From Fibrobacterota bacterium (GTDB taxonomy: Bacteria > Fibrobacterota > Fibrobacteria > UBA5070): DNA of 64,000 nt. Under the pieces are notes generated by a model. The model was given only the letters and a program-made list of their open reading frames with translations, ran no database searches and was not told the origin of the DNA. The translations under genes and the position numbers were made by a program. Positions 1-10,500 of this stretch are shown here, piece by piece; the stretch's first letter is position 1, and every line of letters begins with the position of its first letter. The DNA lies in assembly GCA_016715065.1 (NCBI GenBank), contig JADKBN010000031.1:496001-560000 (forward strand), in the 5' to 3' direction.

Positions 1-620
1 AGCGGGTCCACGAAGCCTTCGGAATCGGCTTCGATTTCAAACCGTGAGCCACCGGCGCGGACTTCGTGAAGAAGCCCTGCAGGACACTGCCACAGGTCGC
101 GGGCGGACTCGCCCTCGCGAAACAGGATGCGCGATTGCAACACCATTTCGCGAAGCACGGGAGGGTCCATCTGGCGTACCAGCTCCTTCAGCCGTGCGTT
201 GGTGTCGCGTAGGCGCTCCACCAGTTTCAGATTGAGAGTGCGGGCGAGCTCCGGGAAATCGTGGAAAACCGAATCGAAGGCTTGGCTTTCCATGCGAATC
301 ACCACGGATCCACCTGCCGAGCGGATGGTGGCGGAACGTCGGCCGTCCAGTTGATGGCTCATCTCGCCGAACGGCACCATCTGATCGGCTTCCGGCGAGT
401 TGGTCAACACCTTCAGGACGTGCTTGGCCCCTCCGGAGACTTCCTGCTCCACCACCAACGAGCCCTCCTCCAGAAAGAAGACGGAATCGTCCGGGTCGCC
501 CTCGTGGAGCACCAGTTCGCCGTCCCGGCAACGAAGTCGACGGATCCATTCCGGATAGGCCTCGGCGAGCTTGGCCAAGGCATGGTGTCGTGGGATAGGA
601 TCCTCGTGGAGCTCTGGCAT
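1..620 (-). CDS. Tandem cyclic-nucleotide-binding-domain protein (partial, runs off left edge)
   Basis: Reading the minus strand from an ATG at 620 gives an uninterrupted frame of 206 codons to the window edge. Residues about 27-125 look like a Crp-type cNMP-binding fold: a first strand pair (DGELVLHEGDPDDSVFFLEE), a GEM turn after the position where the phosphate-binding cassette is expected, and a closing helix (FPELARTLNLKLVERLRD). A second module starts near residue 165 (SRILFREGESARDLWQ), so at least two cNMP-like domains lie in tandem. No helix-turn-helix is visible before the edge. The protein may bind a nucleotide or be a degenerate sensor. It is transcribed divergently from the GH5 gene. 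The start is the only ATG that gives a normal N-terminus; an in-frame TTG lies three codons upstream. Confidence 0.7.
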   Translation of the reverse strand, partial: MPELHEDPIPRHHALAKLAEAYPEWIRRLRCRDGELVLHEGDPDDSVFFLEEGSLVVEQEVSGGAKHVLKVLTNSPEADQMVPFGEMSHQLDGRRSATIRSAGGSVVIRMESQAFDSVFHDFPELARTLNLKLVERLRDTNARLKELVRQMDPPVLREMVLQSRILFREGESARDLWQCPAGLLHEVRAGGSRFEIEADSEGFVDP

Positions 621-683
621 CGAGCACAAGGATAGCACTGGCCCATACCAAAAAACCGCATCGAAATCGTTCCGGCCCGACTT

Positions 684-712
684 TTGTAGACCTCAAATCC
701 GTAGCTTATATT
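684..712 (+). promoter_or_regulatory. Candidate sigma70-like promoter of the GH5 gene
   Basis: TTGTAG (684-689) and TATATT (707-712) are separated by 17 bp in the only AT-rich stretch between the divergent genes. The -10 box matches consensus at five of six positions, the -35 box only at three. It would leave a leader of about 95 nt before the ATG at 814. This is pattern matching only. Confidence 0.35.
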
Positions 713-813
713 GAACCGCTTCAGATTTTTTGGCGACTCTTTGCCTAAGCGAGCGCATTCGGTCTGCCAAAATCGGTGCGAAGTGGGATGATCTCGGTGG
801 TGGGAGGGGTGCG

Positions 814-2571
814 ATGAACAAATGGTTGGGTACGATGGCGGCTCTGGTGCTTTCTTCAGGCGTTGGCGCGCAGGCGCTGACCCCGGTGGAAGAGCACGGT
901 GCCCTCAAGGTGACGGGCTCGAAAATCCTTAACGAAAAAGGCCAGCCGGCGCAGTTGGTCGGGATGAGCCTGTTCTGGTCGGCCTGGTCGGCCCAGTTCT
1001 ACAACCGCCGCACCGTGCACTGGCTTGCCTACGACTGGAAGCTCTCCGTGATCCGCATCGCCATGGGGGTGGAAGGCGGTGGGATGTACCTGGATCCCAA
1101 CAACGGTGCGGAAAAAAACATGCGGATGGTGGACTCCGTGATCCAAGCCTCGGTGGATCTGGGGATCTATGTGGTGGTCGACTGGCATGATCACAACGCG
1201 CCCAACCATCAGACGCAAGCCATCGATTTTTTCCAGAAGGTCGCGCGCAAGTGGGGACATACACCCAATGTGATCTACGAGATCTTCAACGAACCGCACG
1301 GGCCTCAGACCGATGCTGAGGGGAATTCAGAGGATGCTTGGAGCTGGTCCGACGCCATCAAGCCATACTCACAAGCGGTTGTGGATTCCATCCGGGTGAT
1401 CGATCCGGATAACTTGATTCTGATCGGGAACGAAAACTGGGACCAGAGCCCTGCCGCTGCCGCGGCAGACCCGGTCATTGGAAAGAACCTCGCCTACACT
1501 TTGCATTTCTATTCTGGATCGCATGTGGTCAGCGCCTCCAGTGCGGTTCCCAAGGCAACGACAGCCACCTACACCAGCGGCAAGGCGACACTGGCAAAGG
1601 GTGCGGCGCTGTTCATCTCAGAATGGGGCACATCAGACGCCTTAGGGGGCGGTGGCGCGGACAAGAACATCTACTTGCCTCAAGCCAAGGCATGGCTCGA
1701 TTGGGCCCAGACAAACTCCATCAGTTGGTGCAACTGGTCGGTGGTCAACAAATCGGAGTCCTCAGCGGCACTCAAGCCCACCGCCAATCCACTGGGCGCC
1801 TGGAACGACACCGATCTCTCGGCATCGGGCACGTGGGTCCGCCAGCAGATTCTCACCCTCAATGCCAAGTACAGCTTTCCGGAGCCACCGCCAGTGCCGG
1901 TGCGCAAGCCCGACACCACCTTGCTGCCGGGTCGAATCCAGGCGGAAGGTTACACGGCTACCAAAGGGGTCCAGTTCGAGTCCACCACGGATGAAGACGC
2001 CACGGAAAACATGGGCTGGATCGAAACGGGAGATGGAGCGGATTACGTGGTCAAGGTCCCGGAAGACGGTCGATACAACCTCCACGTTCGCGCTGCCAGC
2101 AACACCCTGGGCGGAGATTTTGTGCTGAAAAACGAGGCTGGAGTGGAGCTCAAACGCGTCGCCATCGCGGGTACGGGAGGCTGGCAGAAGTGGTCCACCA
2201 CCTCCGACACAACGGGCGTCGAACTTAAGGCGGGTCTCCAAACGTTGAAGGTGGGATTCGAAGGCGCTGCCACCGGAAGTCTGTTCAACTTCAACTGGTT
2301 TGAGCTCAACCACGAGATCGTCCCATTGCGGTCCCGAGCCACATGGACCAAGTCTGCGTCGGTTTCTTTGCGCGAGGGCCGTCTCCTGGTACAGGACGCC
2401 CTTGGGCTTGACCAAGTGAATCTGCGCGACCCGGCGGGAAAAGTGATCGCCCGTGCCAAAATCGCCAATGGGTTCGCGGAGCTTTGGACCGGAACGACCA
2501 GAGGCATCTTGATCGCGGAGTTGACCGGTCCCCAGCGACGGGAACTGCACAGCGTGGTTCGCGCGCGCTGA
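814..2571 (+). CDS. Secreted GH5 endoglucanase with CBM6-type module
   Basis: A 585-residue exported glycoside hydrolase, probably a beta-1,4-glucanase. The ATG at 814 is chosen over an in-frame start at 730 because it begins a clear signal peptide (MNKWLGTMAALVLSSGVGAQA) behind the purine-rich gggagggg. The GH5 barrel covers about residues 30-345: VVVDWHDH is followed by the acid/base glutamate in IFNEPHG (Glu160), LHFYSGSH, and the nucleophile in FISEWGTS (Glu270). After a proline-rich linker (PEPPPVPVRKP), residues about 372-500 match a CBM6/CBM35 beta-sandwich (RIQAEGY, GWIETGDGADY, FNFNWFEL). The last 80 residues form a small beta-rich tail ending in basic residues (RRELHSVVRAR), possibly a surface-sorting tail. 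The gene stands alone: a hairpin follows and the next gene has its own leader. Confidence 0.93.
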   Translation: MNKWLGTMAALVLSSGVGAQALTPVEEHGALKVTGSKILNEKGQPAQLVGMSLFWSAWSAQFYNRRTVHWLAYDWKLSVIRIAMGVEGGGMYLDPNNGAEKNMRMVDSVIQASVDLGIYVVVDWHDHNAPNHQTQAIDFFQKVARKWGHTPNVIYEIFNEPHGPQTDAEGNSEDAWSWSDAIKPYSQAVVDSIRVIDPDNLILIGNENWDQSPAAAAADPVIGKNLAYTLHFYSGSHVVSASSAVPKATTATYTSGKATLAKGAALFISEWGTSDALGGGGADKNIYLPQAKAWLDWAQTNSISWCNWSVVNKSESSAALKPTANPLGAWNDTDLSASGTWVRQQILTLNAKYSFPEPPPVPVRKPDTTLLPGRIQAEGYTATKGVQFESTTDEDATENMGWIETGDGADYVVKVPEDGRYNLHVRAASNTLGGDFVLKNEAGVELKRVAIAGTGGWQKWSTTSDTTGVELKAGLQTLKVGFEGAATGSLFNFNWFELNHEIVPLRSRATWTKSASVSLREGRLLVQDALGLDQVNLRDPAGKVIARAKIANGFAELWTGTTRGILIAELTGPQRRELHSVVRAR

Positions 2572-2580
2572 CAGCGGCAC

Positions 2581-2606
2581 CCTTCCCACCTAACGTGGTG
2601 GGAAGG
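2581..2606 (+). terminator. Perfect 10-bp inverted repeat after the GH5 gene
   Basis: Arms ccttcccacc (2581-2590) and ggtgggaagg (2597-2606) pair perfectly around a 6-nt loop, 9 bp after the GH5 stop. No T-run follows, so it may be a weak or factor-assisted terminator. Confidence 0.5.
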
Positions 2607-2671
2607 ATCCACCTTCATGCCCGTACACGAAAGCAGATAGCACCTGCTACACCTTTGCTAAAATTCGAGGC

Positions 2672-5600
2672 ATGCACCCCGCCATAGTCCTGTGCGCCTT
2701 CCTGGCCGCTGCCAATTCCGCCCCATCCCAAACCACCATCTTGTCGTGGAATCCGCCCTCGGATTCGGCCCGATCGGTTTCCGAAGTGGATTGGAAGGCC
2801 ATCGAAGAATTCGATGTCGCCTTCCAAAAGGCGCGGCCTCAAGGGAACAATCCGCAGGAGGTGATCGCGCAGCTGGAACACTGGCTGCCTAAGGTTCCGA
2901 ACCACCACACGCTCACTCGCCTGTTGGGGCATTTCGATTGCACCTCGAAGGGAGGGGTGTGTCTGAAGGATCCGAGCCAGCAAGAGATTCTCCACTGGTT
3001 GATCCGCTACTTTCGAAAAGAGACCCGACAGAGTCTGAGAGATGCGTTTGCCGTGTCGGAAATTATTAACGACAGATTCAATCCATCCGGAGTCGGTGAC
3101 AAATATCTTCATCGCGTTCGTCCTGGTGGGAAAATCGGGTTTCGAGGCCGCAACAGGACATTGGAGTCCATGCCCGTGCCTGCATCCGTGCTCTTCGAGA
3201 TCGGCCGCATCCATGTCGGGGAGTCCGATACGGCGCAAGTTGTGGTGTTGGACACGCTCCGGGCCTTCCCGGAAGACGACCTGGCGGATTCCTGGAAACT
3301 GGAAGACACTCTCCCCGGACCTGGCTTGTACCGGTTGACCCTGATCGGGGACGGGCTCTTCCAGGATGTGTTCGTGAACCAGACCTGGATCGACGGCACG
3401 GTATTGCGAAGCGGCAAAACACTGCTGGTCTACGGAGCGAGCTTTCTCCCTTCCCAAGGTGGCCCATTTCGCGTCACTGTCCTCTTTCCGGACGGCACCA
3501 GACAGAAACTGCATACGGACTCTTCCGGAGTGGCCATGCTGGAACTGGAACACGACTACGCAGGAGCCGAACTGGAGATCCTGCTGGAGGCCCACGGCAG
3601 CCTTGAGTTCGTCGCGGATCCCTACCGCCGCAAGGACGAGGTCGAGTGGAAACCGTTTGTCTGGACGGATCGACCTGTCTACCGGGCGGGCGAACTGGTG
3701 CACTTGCGAGGCACGATCCTGGGCGGGGACAATGGCGGAAAGCTCCATCGATCCTCCCTGGATTCGGTCGCGATCGACGTGGAGGAATTCAAGCGGACAC
3801 GGGTGGTGGCCATGGATCGATCTGGACAATTTTCGGACACGATTCGGATTCCCCGCGACCAAAAGTCGGGGGTCGTGGCGGCGTGCGCTTCGCCAGCCGA
3901 TATCCGGGAATCCTTCGATCGGGAACGTTGCGCCGAGTGGCTGGTCGAGGAATATCGAAAGCCTTCCTTCGAAGTGATCGTCAATCCGCGCAGGGAGGCC
4001 ACGGTCCAAGGCGATTCGGCCGTCGTGGAGATCCAGGCTCGGACGTTCCATGGATCTCCCGTGGTGGGAGGGATGGCCAAACTGACCTGGCAATCGAATC
4101 CACGGCAGCGAACCTACTCGATGTTCGGGGATCCTTCCTCCGAGTCGCTCGAGGAGCGGAGCGTGCTTCTGGATTCCCGCGGGAAGGCCAAAGCCAAGAT
4201 CCCCACGCTCGAGCGAAATGAAGAGTGGGACCTGCCGGTGGCCATTGCGGTCACGGATCCATCGCATCGAGTGGAGGAAGCGACCGTCACGTTGCCCATT
4301 TGGACCAGTCGTCTCCGATCGGAGGTGGAGTTCGTGCCGGCAAGACCTGGAGCGGGGGATTCCACCAAGGCGGTGGTTCGCTTGAAAGACAAGACCTTCC
4401 AGCCTGTTGCGGGATGGATCGGCATTCGCCATCTGGTCGGTGGGAATGTGGTTTTGGACACCCTGTTGCGCGTGGGACAAAACGGGATCTGCACCCTGGG
4501 GATCCTGCCGCGGGAAGCGCAACAACAGAATTTGGAGATGGCCACGTCGACGACAAATTCCGCACCGTGGTCTTTGCAATCGGTGGAGGTTCCGTATCCC
4601 TACGGGGGTGGCTATGTGCAGATGGACCTGGACCTCGGGTTGATCCATTCCCGGGTCCATCCCGGGGATTCGATCCGGATGGTGGTGAGGGGCCTGAGGG
4701 CGGGACAATCCGCTCTGGCCACAGTGGAGCGAGGGGAGATTCTCCGTTACAAGGCCTTGCGGGCGGATCGATCCGGAATCGCGCGTTGGACGATTCCTGT
4801 CGACACCGGCTGCAAACCGAGGTTCCTGGTCAATGTGCGCTACGCGAATCCCGATCGGATGTCCCAGACGGGAGAATTCGTTTATGTGGAGGATTCGGCT
4901 CCCAACAGCGGATTGACGATGGAGCTTCCCGGACATGGCGCACCGGGTGCGATGGTTTCCGTGCGGGTTCGCTTGCGGGATGGACAAGGGCTTCCCCTCG
5001 GCGGGCGGTTTTCTCTCGCGGTCACCGACGACGCGATTTGGAACATCGCATCGAACGTCTGGTTGGATCGTGTGGTTCGGGATGCCGGGTTTGTCGAATC
5101 CATCCGGAAGCTGGGGAATCTGGGGGTGGAACAAAACCAGATCTGGACGTACCGCAACCAAAGGCTTCTGGAAGTCCTGCGCAATCGCCTCCGGAGTCCG
5201 CACGAAATCGAATCGCGATCCAAGGAGCCGTCGTCGGGATTGGCGTTCGTCGAGGCGCCGATGCGATCGATCGATTACGATGACCTTCTGGAGTTGGCAC
5301 CGCCGCAGACGGACGAGGGAAACGGCTTCGACGCGCTCATGGGGGGGAGCATCGGTGGATCGATCCTCGAAGTCCGGAGCGTGCTCAGGGATCTCGCGTA
5401 TTGGTCGGATTCCGTCATCGTTGGGAAAGACGGATCCGCGGTGGTCAGGTTCAAGCTCCCGGACGATGCGACGCGGTGGCGATTCGTGCTGCGTGGATTG
5501 GATGATTCGGTGAATTTCCACGAGCGGACCTCCTTCGTGGAATCCCGCAAACCCATCCTGGTGGACATCCATGCGCCGCGATTCCTGATCGAGACGGACT

Positions 5601-7513
5601 CCGCTAACATCGGCGCGACGATCCGCAATTCGGGAGGCGCCGCCGCGGACGCGGTGGTTTCGTTCGAGGCGCAGTCGAACGAGGGGCGGAAATTGCTGGG
5701 AGCCGAAACATCGGTGGTGGTGGCGAAGGAATCCGCGATCACGACGGATTGGTCCATTTCCGTTCCCGCCACGGACACGGTGTTCGCGAAGGTGCGCGCG
5801 GCGACGATGGATCTGGCCGACGGACTCAGGGTCGCGATCCCCGTGCGCAGGCACGCTGTTGCAAGGTCCTCGCTGCGGCAGGGAAGATTCGATTCCACGC
5901 AAGGATCGGCGACGGTCCGACTCGACTTGCCCCGAGGTGCGGTGAGCGCGGGCGGACGCTGGCGCGTCTGGGCATCCGGAGGGACGCTTCCGAACCTGAT
6001 GGAGCCGCTGAAGTACTTGGCGGAATTCCCCCATGGGTGCGTGGAGCAGACCCTCTCCCGGATCCTTCCGCGCTTGCAGTACGCCTCGGTGGCGAAAAGG
6101 GCGGGCATGCCCAACGATTCCATCGAGCGGAGTCTGGATGCGTGGGATTCCGCCAGCCTCGAGAGGTTGGAGCGCATGAAGGGTTCGCAGAAGGGCTGGG
6201 GTTGGTGGGAGGGCGCTCCGCCGGACGCGAAGTTGACCGTGCTGGTGCTGGAAGGGCTCCAGAAACTAAGACAGGAAATGGCAAGTCGGTCGACCGGCGC
6301 GTCCAAGCGGCAACGGGAATCCATCGAAGGGATGCTGGAGGCGGGTCGCGGTCCATTGGAGGAAATCGCCATCGATCCGATCAACCATCCCGCATTGCGC
6401 TTGCAGGCGCTGAAGGTTCTGGCGGGAACCGGGTTGGAAGTCAAAACAAACGAAATGCGCAAGACGCTCGCTGGAATCTGGAAGGGCAGCGACACTCTGG
6501 GCGTGGTGTCCTTGGCCTTCGCTCTGGAAGCGAGCCATCGGATCGGGTGGGCCGAACTCGAAAAGGAGGCGCACGGGCTTCTCAAGGGCCGGACCAGGAT
6601 GGAAAAGTCGCTGGACGGCTCCGGCACGTTGCCTCATTGGCCGATGGATTCCAGTTGGGGATGGGCAGGCGACTCGGTGGAGTCCTCGGCCTTGGTTCTG
6701 GGCGCCCTGGCAAGGACGGGCCATGGTTCCTCCTTGGCCAAACCGGGATCGACATGGCTGATGGAGCGAATGGGAAATGGTCATTGGGGATCCACTCGCG
6801 CCACGGCCAGAGTCCTGGACGCGATCCTCGCCACATTGGAAACCACCCGTGAAACCCCTTCGCGGGGGACGTTGAAGATCTTCACGGGGAATCAATTTCT
6901 GTCCAGTCTTGAGATCGACGCGACCCGGAAGGAAATCGCCGAGGCGACGCGCGAGTTTCCCGATGCGCAGGCGAAGGAAGGCTTGCGGTTGGAGTTCCAG
7001 GGCAGGGGAGGGGTCCAATGGTCCGTATCGAGATCGTGGATGGATACGTCGAGAAGTTTGACGAAACAATCGGGAGCGCTGGCTGTGAGGCGCATCTACA
7101 GGAAAATCCAACGGATCGCGGATCGCAAGGGCAAGGTACAGGAGACAATGCTGCCGTTCGAGGGAGCGCTGCAGGTGGGTGAAGAGATTGAGGTGACGAT
7201 CGAATTGAACAGCACCATTCGGGAAGAGCACCTGATGGTGGAGGATCGTTTCCCTGCCGGAATGGTGGTGGCGCATTCCGGATTCGACCGATTGCATCCA
7301 TGGAGTTCCTTGCTGACGTACGGAGAAACGGGATTGGATCGCATGTCCTGGTTCCAGTCGGTCGTTCGTCCCGAGCTCGTCCGGTTCACCTACCGTCTGC
7401 GGGCGGAGAGACCGGGCACCTACCACGCGTTGCCTGCGCGTGCCGAACTCATGTACCGTCCACAGTTCCAGGCCAACTCCGACGAATCCATCGTGCGCAT
7501 CGAAGGGAAATGA
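2672..7513 (+). CDS. Alpha-2-macroglobulin, thioester-bearing (pair 1, gene A)
   Basis: A 1,613-residue bacterial A2M. The N-terminus (MHPAIVLCAFLAAANS) is a hydrophobic export signal without a basic n-region or a good lipobox. Cys90 and Cys97 could form a disulfide. The MG2 signature TDRPVYRAGELVHLRG lies near residue 330, the A2M segment with YWSDSV near 905, and the thioester motif FPHGCVEQ has its cysteine at residue 1123. The thioester domain continues with GWGWWEG near 1175, and the protein ends in a macroglobulin receptor-like domain (VEDRFPAGM, about 1520). In known bacterial A2Ms the Cys-Gln thioester covalently traps proteases in the periplasm. The stop TGA is followed after one base by the ATG of gene B, so translation is probably coupled. 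No PBP1C gene, the usual partner of A2M, is nearby. Confidence 0.9.
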   Translation: MHPAIVLCAFLAAANSAPSQTTILSWNPPSDSARSVSEVDWKAIEEFDVAFQKARPQGNNPQEVIAQLEHWLPKVPNHHTLTRLLGHFDCTSKGGVCLKDPSQQEILHWLIRYFRKETRQSLRDAFAVSEIINDRFNPSGVGDKYLHRVRPGGKIGFRGRNRTLESMPVPASVLFEIGRIHVGESDTAQVVVLDTLRAFPEDDLADSWKLEDTLPGPGLYRLTLIGDGLFQDVFVNQTWIDGTVLRSGKTLLVYGASFLPSQGGPFRVTVLFPDGTRQKLHTDSSGVAMLELEHDYAGAELEILLEAHGSLEFVADPYRRKDEVEWKPFVWTDRPVYRAGELVHLRGTILGGDNGGKLHRSSLDSVAIDVEEFKRTRVVAMDRSGQFSDTIRIPRDQKSGVVAACASPADIRESFDRERCAEWLVEEYRKPSFEVIVNPRREATVQGDSAVVEIQARTFHGSPVVGGMAKLTWQSNPRQRTYSMFGDPSSESLEERSVLLDSRGKAKAKIPTLERNEEWDLPVAIAVTDPSHRVEEATVTLPIWTSRLRSEVEFVPARPGAGDSTKAVVRLKDKTFQPVAGWIGIRHLVGGNVVLDTLLRVGQNGICTLGILPREAQQQNLEMATSTTNSAPWSLQSVEVPYPYGGGYVQMDLDLGLIHSRVHPGDSIRMVVRGLRAGQSALATVERGEILRYKALRADRSGIARWTIPVDTGCKPRFLVNVRYANPDRMSQTGEFVYVEDSAPNSGLTMELPGHGAPGAMVSVRVRLRDGQGLPLGGRFSLAVTDDAIWNIASNVWLDRVVRDAGFVESIRKLGNLGVEQNQIWTYRNQRLLEVLRNRLRSPHEIESRSKEPSSGLAFVEAPMRSIDYDDLLELAPPQTDEGNGFDALMGGSIGGSILEVRSVLRDLAYWSDSVIVGKDGSAVVRFKLPDDATRWRFVLRGLDDSVNFHERTSFVESRKPILVDIHAPRFLIETDSANIGATIRNSGGAAADAVVSFEAQSNEGRKLLGAETSVVVAKESAITTDWSISVPATDTVFAKVRAATMDLADGLRVAIPVRRHAVARSSLRQGRFDSTQGSATVRLDLPRGAVSAGGRWRVWASGGTLPNLMEPLKYLAEFPHGCVEQTLSRILPRLQYASVAKRAGMPNDSIERSLDAWDSASLERLERMKGSQKGWGWWEGAPPDAKLTVLVLEGLQKLRQEMASRSTGASKRQRESIEGMLEAGRGPLEEIAIDPINHPALRLQALKVLAGTGLEVKTNEMRKTLAGIWKGSDTLGVVSLAFALEASHRIGWAELEKEAHGLLKGRTRMEKSLDGSGTLPHWPMDSSWGWAGDSVESSALVLGALARTGHGSSLAKPGSTWLMERMGNGHWGSTRATARVLDAILATLETTRETPSRGTLKIFTGNQFLSSLEIDATRKEIAEATREFPDAQAKEGLRLEFQGRGGVQWSVSRSWMDTSRSLTKQSGALAVRRIYRKIQRIADRKGKVQETMLPFEGALQVGEEIEVTIELNSTIREEHLMVEDRFPAGMVVAHSGFDRLHPWSSLLTYGETGLDRMSWFQSVVRPELVRFTYRLRAERPGTYHALPARAELMYRPQFQANSDESIVRIEGK

Positions 7514-7514
7514 C

Positions 7515-10500
7515 ATGATCTCCGCAATGTTCCTGTGCGCCAGCCTGGTTGGAGCAAATTCTGTCAAGATGGTTGCGACTGTCCTTGCCTGGGATCCGCC
7601 ACCGGATTCGGCGATCGAAACGGAAGATCGAGACCGGGTGGCCGCGAGGATGTTCGATAGTCTGGCCTTGCTGGATTTGCCCAAGCAGCCCACGGTTGCC
7701 AAGGCCCAGGCCTTCCTGGAAAAATGGCTGCCAAGGGCACGCAATGGAGAAGAGATCGGGTTCCTGGTAGGACGGTTCCACTGCACCTACAGTGGCGATC
7801 TGTGCTTGGATTATCCGTCACGCCAACAAATTCTCGGTTGGCTAGTCCGCTATTTCAGGAAGGAATCGCGGCAGAGCTTTCGCGATGCGTTCAGCGATTC
7901 GAAATTCCTGTCCGGCGGGATCGTCTTCAAGCAAGAGGACCGGAGCATGGTGAAGGTTCGCCCCGGCGACACGGTCCGGTTTTCTGCACAAACCGCCTCC
8001 CAAGTCCAGATTCCGGTTCCGGCATCGGTTTCCTTCGAAGTCGGGAGGATCGGTTTCCACGGATTCGATACCGTGGAGGTCGAAGTGCTGGATACCATCC
8101 GTGCCTTCCCGATGGATGATGGCGGGAGCAAATGGCAATTGGAAGACACCCTTCCCGGCCCCGGGCTGTTTCGAATGACCAGGTTGGGGAAGGAAGAGTT
8201 CCAGGATGTCTTCGTGAATTCGACCTGGCTCGAAGCAACCGTTTTGCGAAGCGCCAGGAGTCTTGTCGTGTTCGCGACGAGCTTCGATCCCTCGCTGAAA
8301 CCCCCGTTCCATCTGGTCGTCAGATTTCCAGACAGAAAATGGCAAGAGATTTGGACGGATTCGACGGGGACCGCGCGGCTGGAATTGCGGAAGGATTACG
8401 AAGGTCATGAACTCACCATGGTCCTGGAGGGCGGAGGCAATGTCGCGTTCGCGGAAGATCCCAGCCAAAACGGATCCTCGGTCGATTGGGGAAGCTTCCT
8501 TTGGTCGGATCGGCCGGTGTACCGCCCCGGCGAACTCGTGCATCTGGGAGGGACGGTCCTGGGAGTCGACAAGCACGGGAGAAATCGCAGAACCATCGTC
8601 GACTCGGTGCAACTGGAGGTCAAAGCTCTGAACCTGAGCCGTGACGTGGCCTTGAACACCTCTGGACAATTTACGGACACCATCCGCATTCCGGAAGGCC
8701 AGGCGCCAAGCAAGATGGAGGCCTGCACGAAGGTCGCCTACAGGTACGATGAAATGGGTCGGTATTCCGTACGGGATTGGTGCATGGAATGGCTGGTCGA
8801 AGGTGTCCGGAAAACCTCCTTCGAGGTGGTCGCCATTCCCCGCATGGAAGCCACCGTGCAGGGAGATTCGGCGGTCGTGGACATTCGGACCAGGAATTTC
8901 GATGGATCGCCGGTGGCGGGGGGGATCGCCAAGGTTTCCTGGCAGTTGTCTCCGGATGCGAAGATGGCTTCGTATGGAAGGAGAGCTTCCGAAGTGTTGG
9001 AGCAGCGAACGGTCGCACTGGACGCCCTCGGAGCGGCGAGAGTCAGGATCCCCACCTCGCACTCGGGAGAAATCTGGGATATGCCGGTCACCATCGCGGT
9101 GACGGATCCTGCGCAAAGGGTGGAGCAAGTCTCCGTGAAGGTGCCCATCTGGACGAGTCGTCTCAGGGCGGAGGTGGTGTTTTCGCCCGATCCACACGAA
9201 CACGGCGATTCGATCCAGGCGTTGGTTGTTTTGAGAGACCAATCCTTCCAGCCTGTGGCTGGATGGATCCGGGTTCGTCATCAGGCCGCGGGCGACGTGG
9301 TGTTGGATACCCTGGTCCATGTCGGAGAATCGGGCGCTTGTACCTTGCGAATCCTGCCTCGCGGGGCCGAACTGGAAAAGTTGGAGCTGGCTTCGTCCAT
9401 GCAGGCTTCCGCGCCCTGGGTGTTGCAGTCTTGGGAAGTTCCTTATCCCTCCGATCCAGACTGGCAACGTGTGGGACTCGGCAAGGTATCCGGTCGGATC
9501 CGTCCAGGAGATACGGTTCGTATGGTGGTGCGGAACTTGAAACCAGGTCAATCGGCGTTGGCCACGGTGGAAAAGGGCGAGCTTCTCCAGGACCACTTCG
9601 TGCAAGCGGATGGATCCGGACAGGCAAGGCTGTCAATCCCTGTCGACTCGGGAATGGTCCCGAAATTCCTGGTCAGGGTATGGCATGCGGACCGCGAAAA
9701 AATCGACAGCGACCAGGAAATCGTGTTCGTCGAGGATTCCGCCAAGGACAAGGGGCTTGCCTTGGATGTGCCGTCCGCGAAGGCGCCAGGGGCCCAAGTG
9801 GTGGTGCGCTTGCGATTGCGTGACGGACACGGGCGTCCCATCGGCGGGCGCTTCTCGCTTTCCGTCGCGGACGATGCCATCTGGCAGATTCCTTCCGGGT
9901 GGGACCGGGAGAGCGTTTTGCCGGATCGGGACGTGGGGGACCACATTGGGAGTCTGGGAAGCCTTTCCGTCTCGGATGGCCGATGGCTTTCCAATCGCGA
10001 ACTTTGGTTCCTCGAAGTGCTGAACCGTCGCATCCCAGCGCCCTCCGGCGGGAGCGTTCGACCCGGCATCCCTCCCTCCGGTAAATCCTTGAAGCCCATC
10101 CATCCAGGGCAAGAATCGCGGGCGGTGCGGAGCTTTGCCTCACGCCGGGATGGGAGAGGGTTCATTTCGGATCGGATGAAGGAACCTGCCCCAGGATCGA
10201 AACCCATGTTTCGCGGCATGGCTCGCGAGTTCTCCTACTGGTCGGATTCTGTCGTAGTTGGATCCGACGGAACGGGCGAAGCGACGTTTGTGCTCCCGAA
10301 GGAGGCGGCAACCTGGAGAATCGTGGTTCGTGGAATGGACGACTCGGCCATTTACCACGAGAAAACGACGATGCTCGATTCTCGCCAGCAGGTCTGGGCC
10401 GAAATCGATGCGCCGATGTTGCTGGTGGAAACGGACACCGCATGGATCGGAGGAATCCTTCGAAACCCGGATGCCGCGCCTAGGAAAACCACGATTTCGT

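Noticed and set aside
730..813. Upstream 28-codon extension of the GH5 protein
   Set aside because: It would bury the signal peptide behind a charged segment. The ATG at 814 has a ribosome site and a normal signal.
2615..6034. A 1,139-codon open frame on the minus strand, antisense to the first A2M gene
   Set aside because: It is a shadow of strong GC codon bias. It has no domain, shows Arg/His/Pro-rich composition, and similar shadows lie opposite all four A2M genes.
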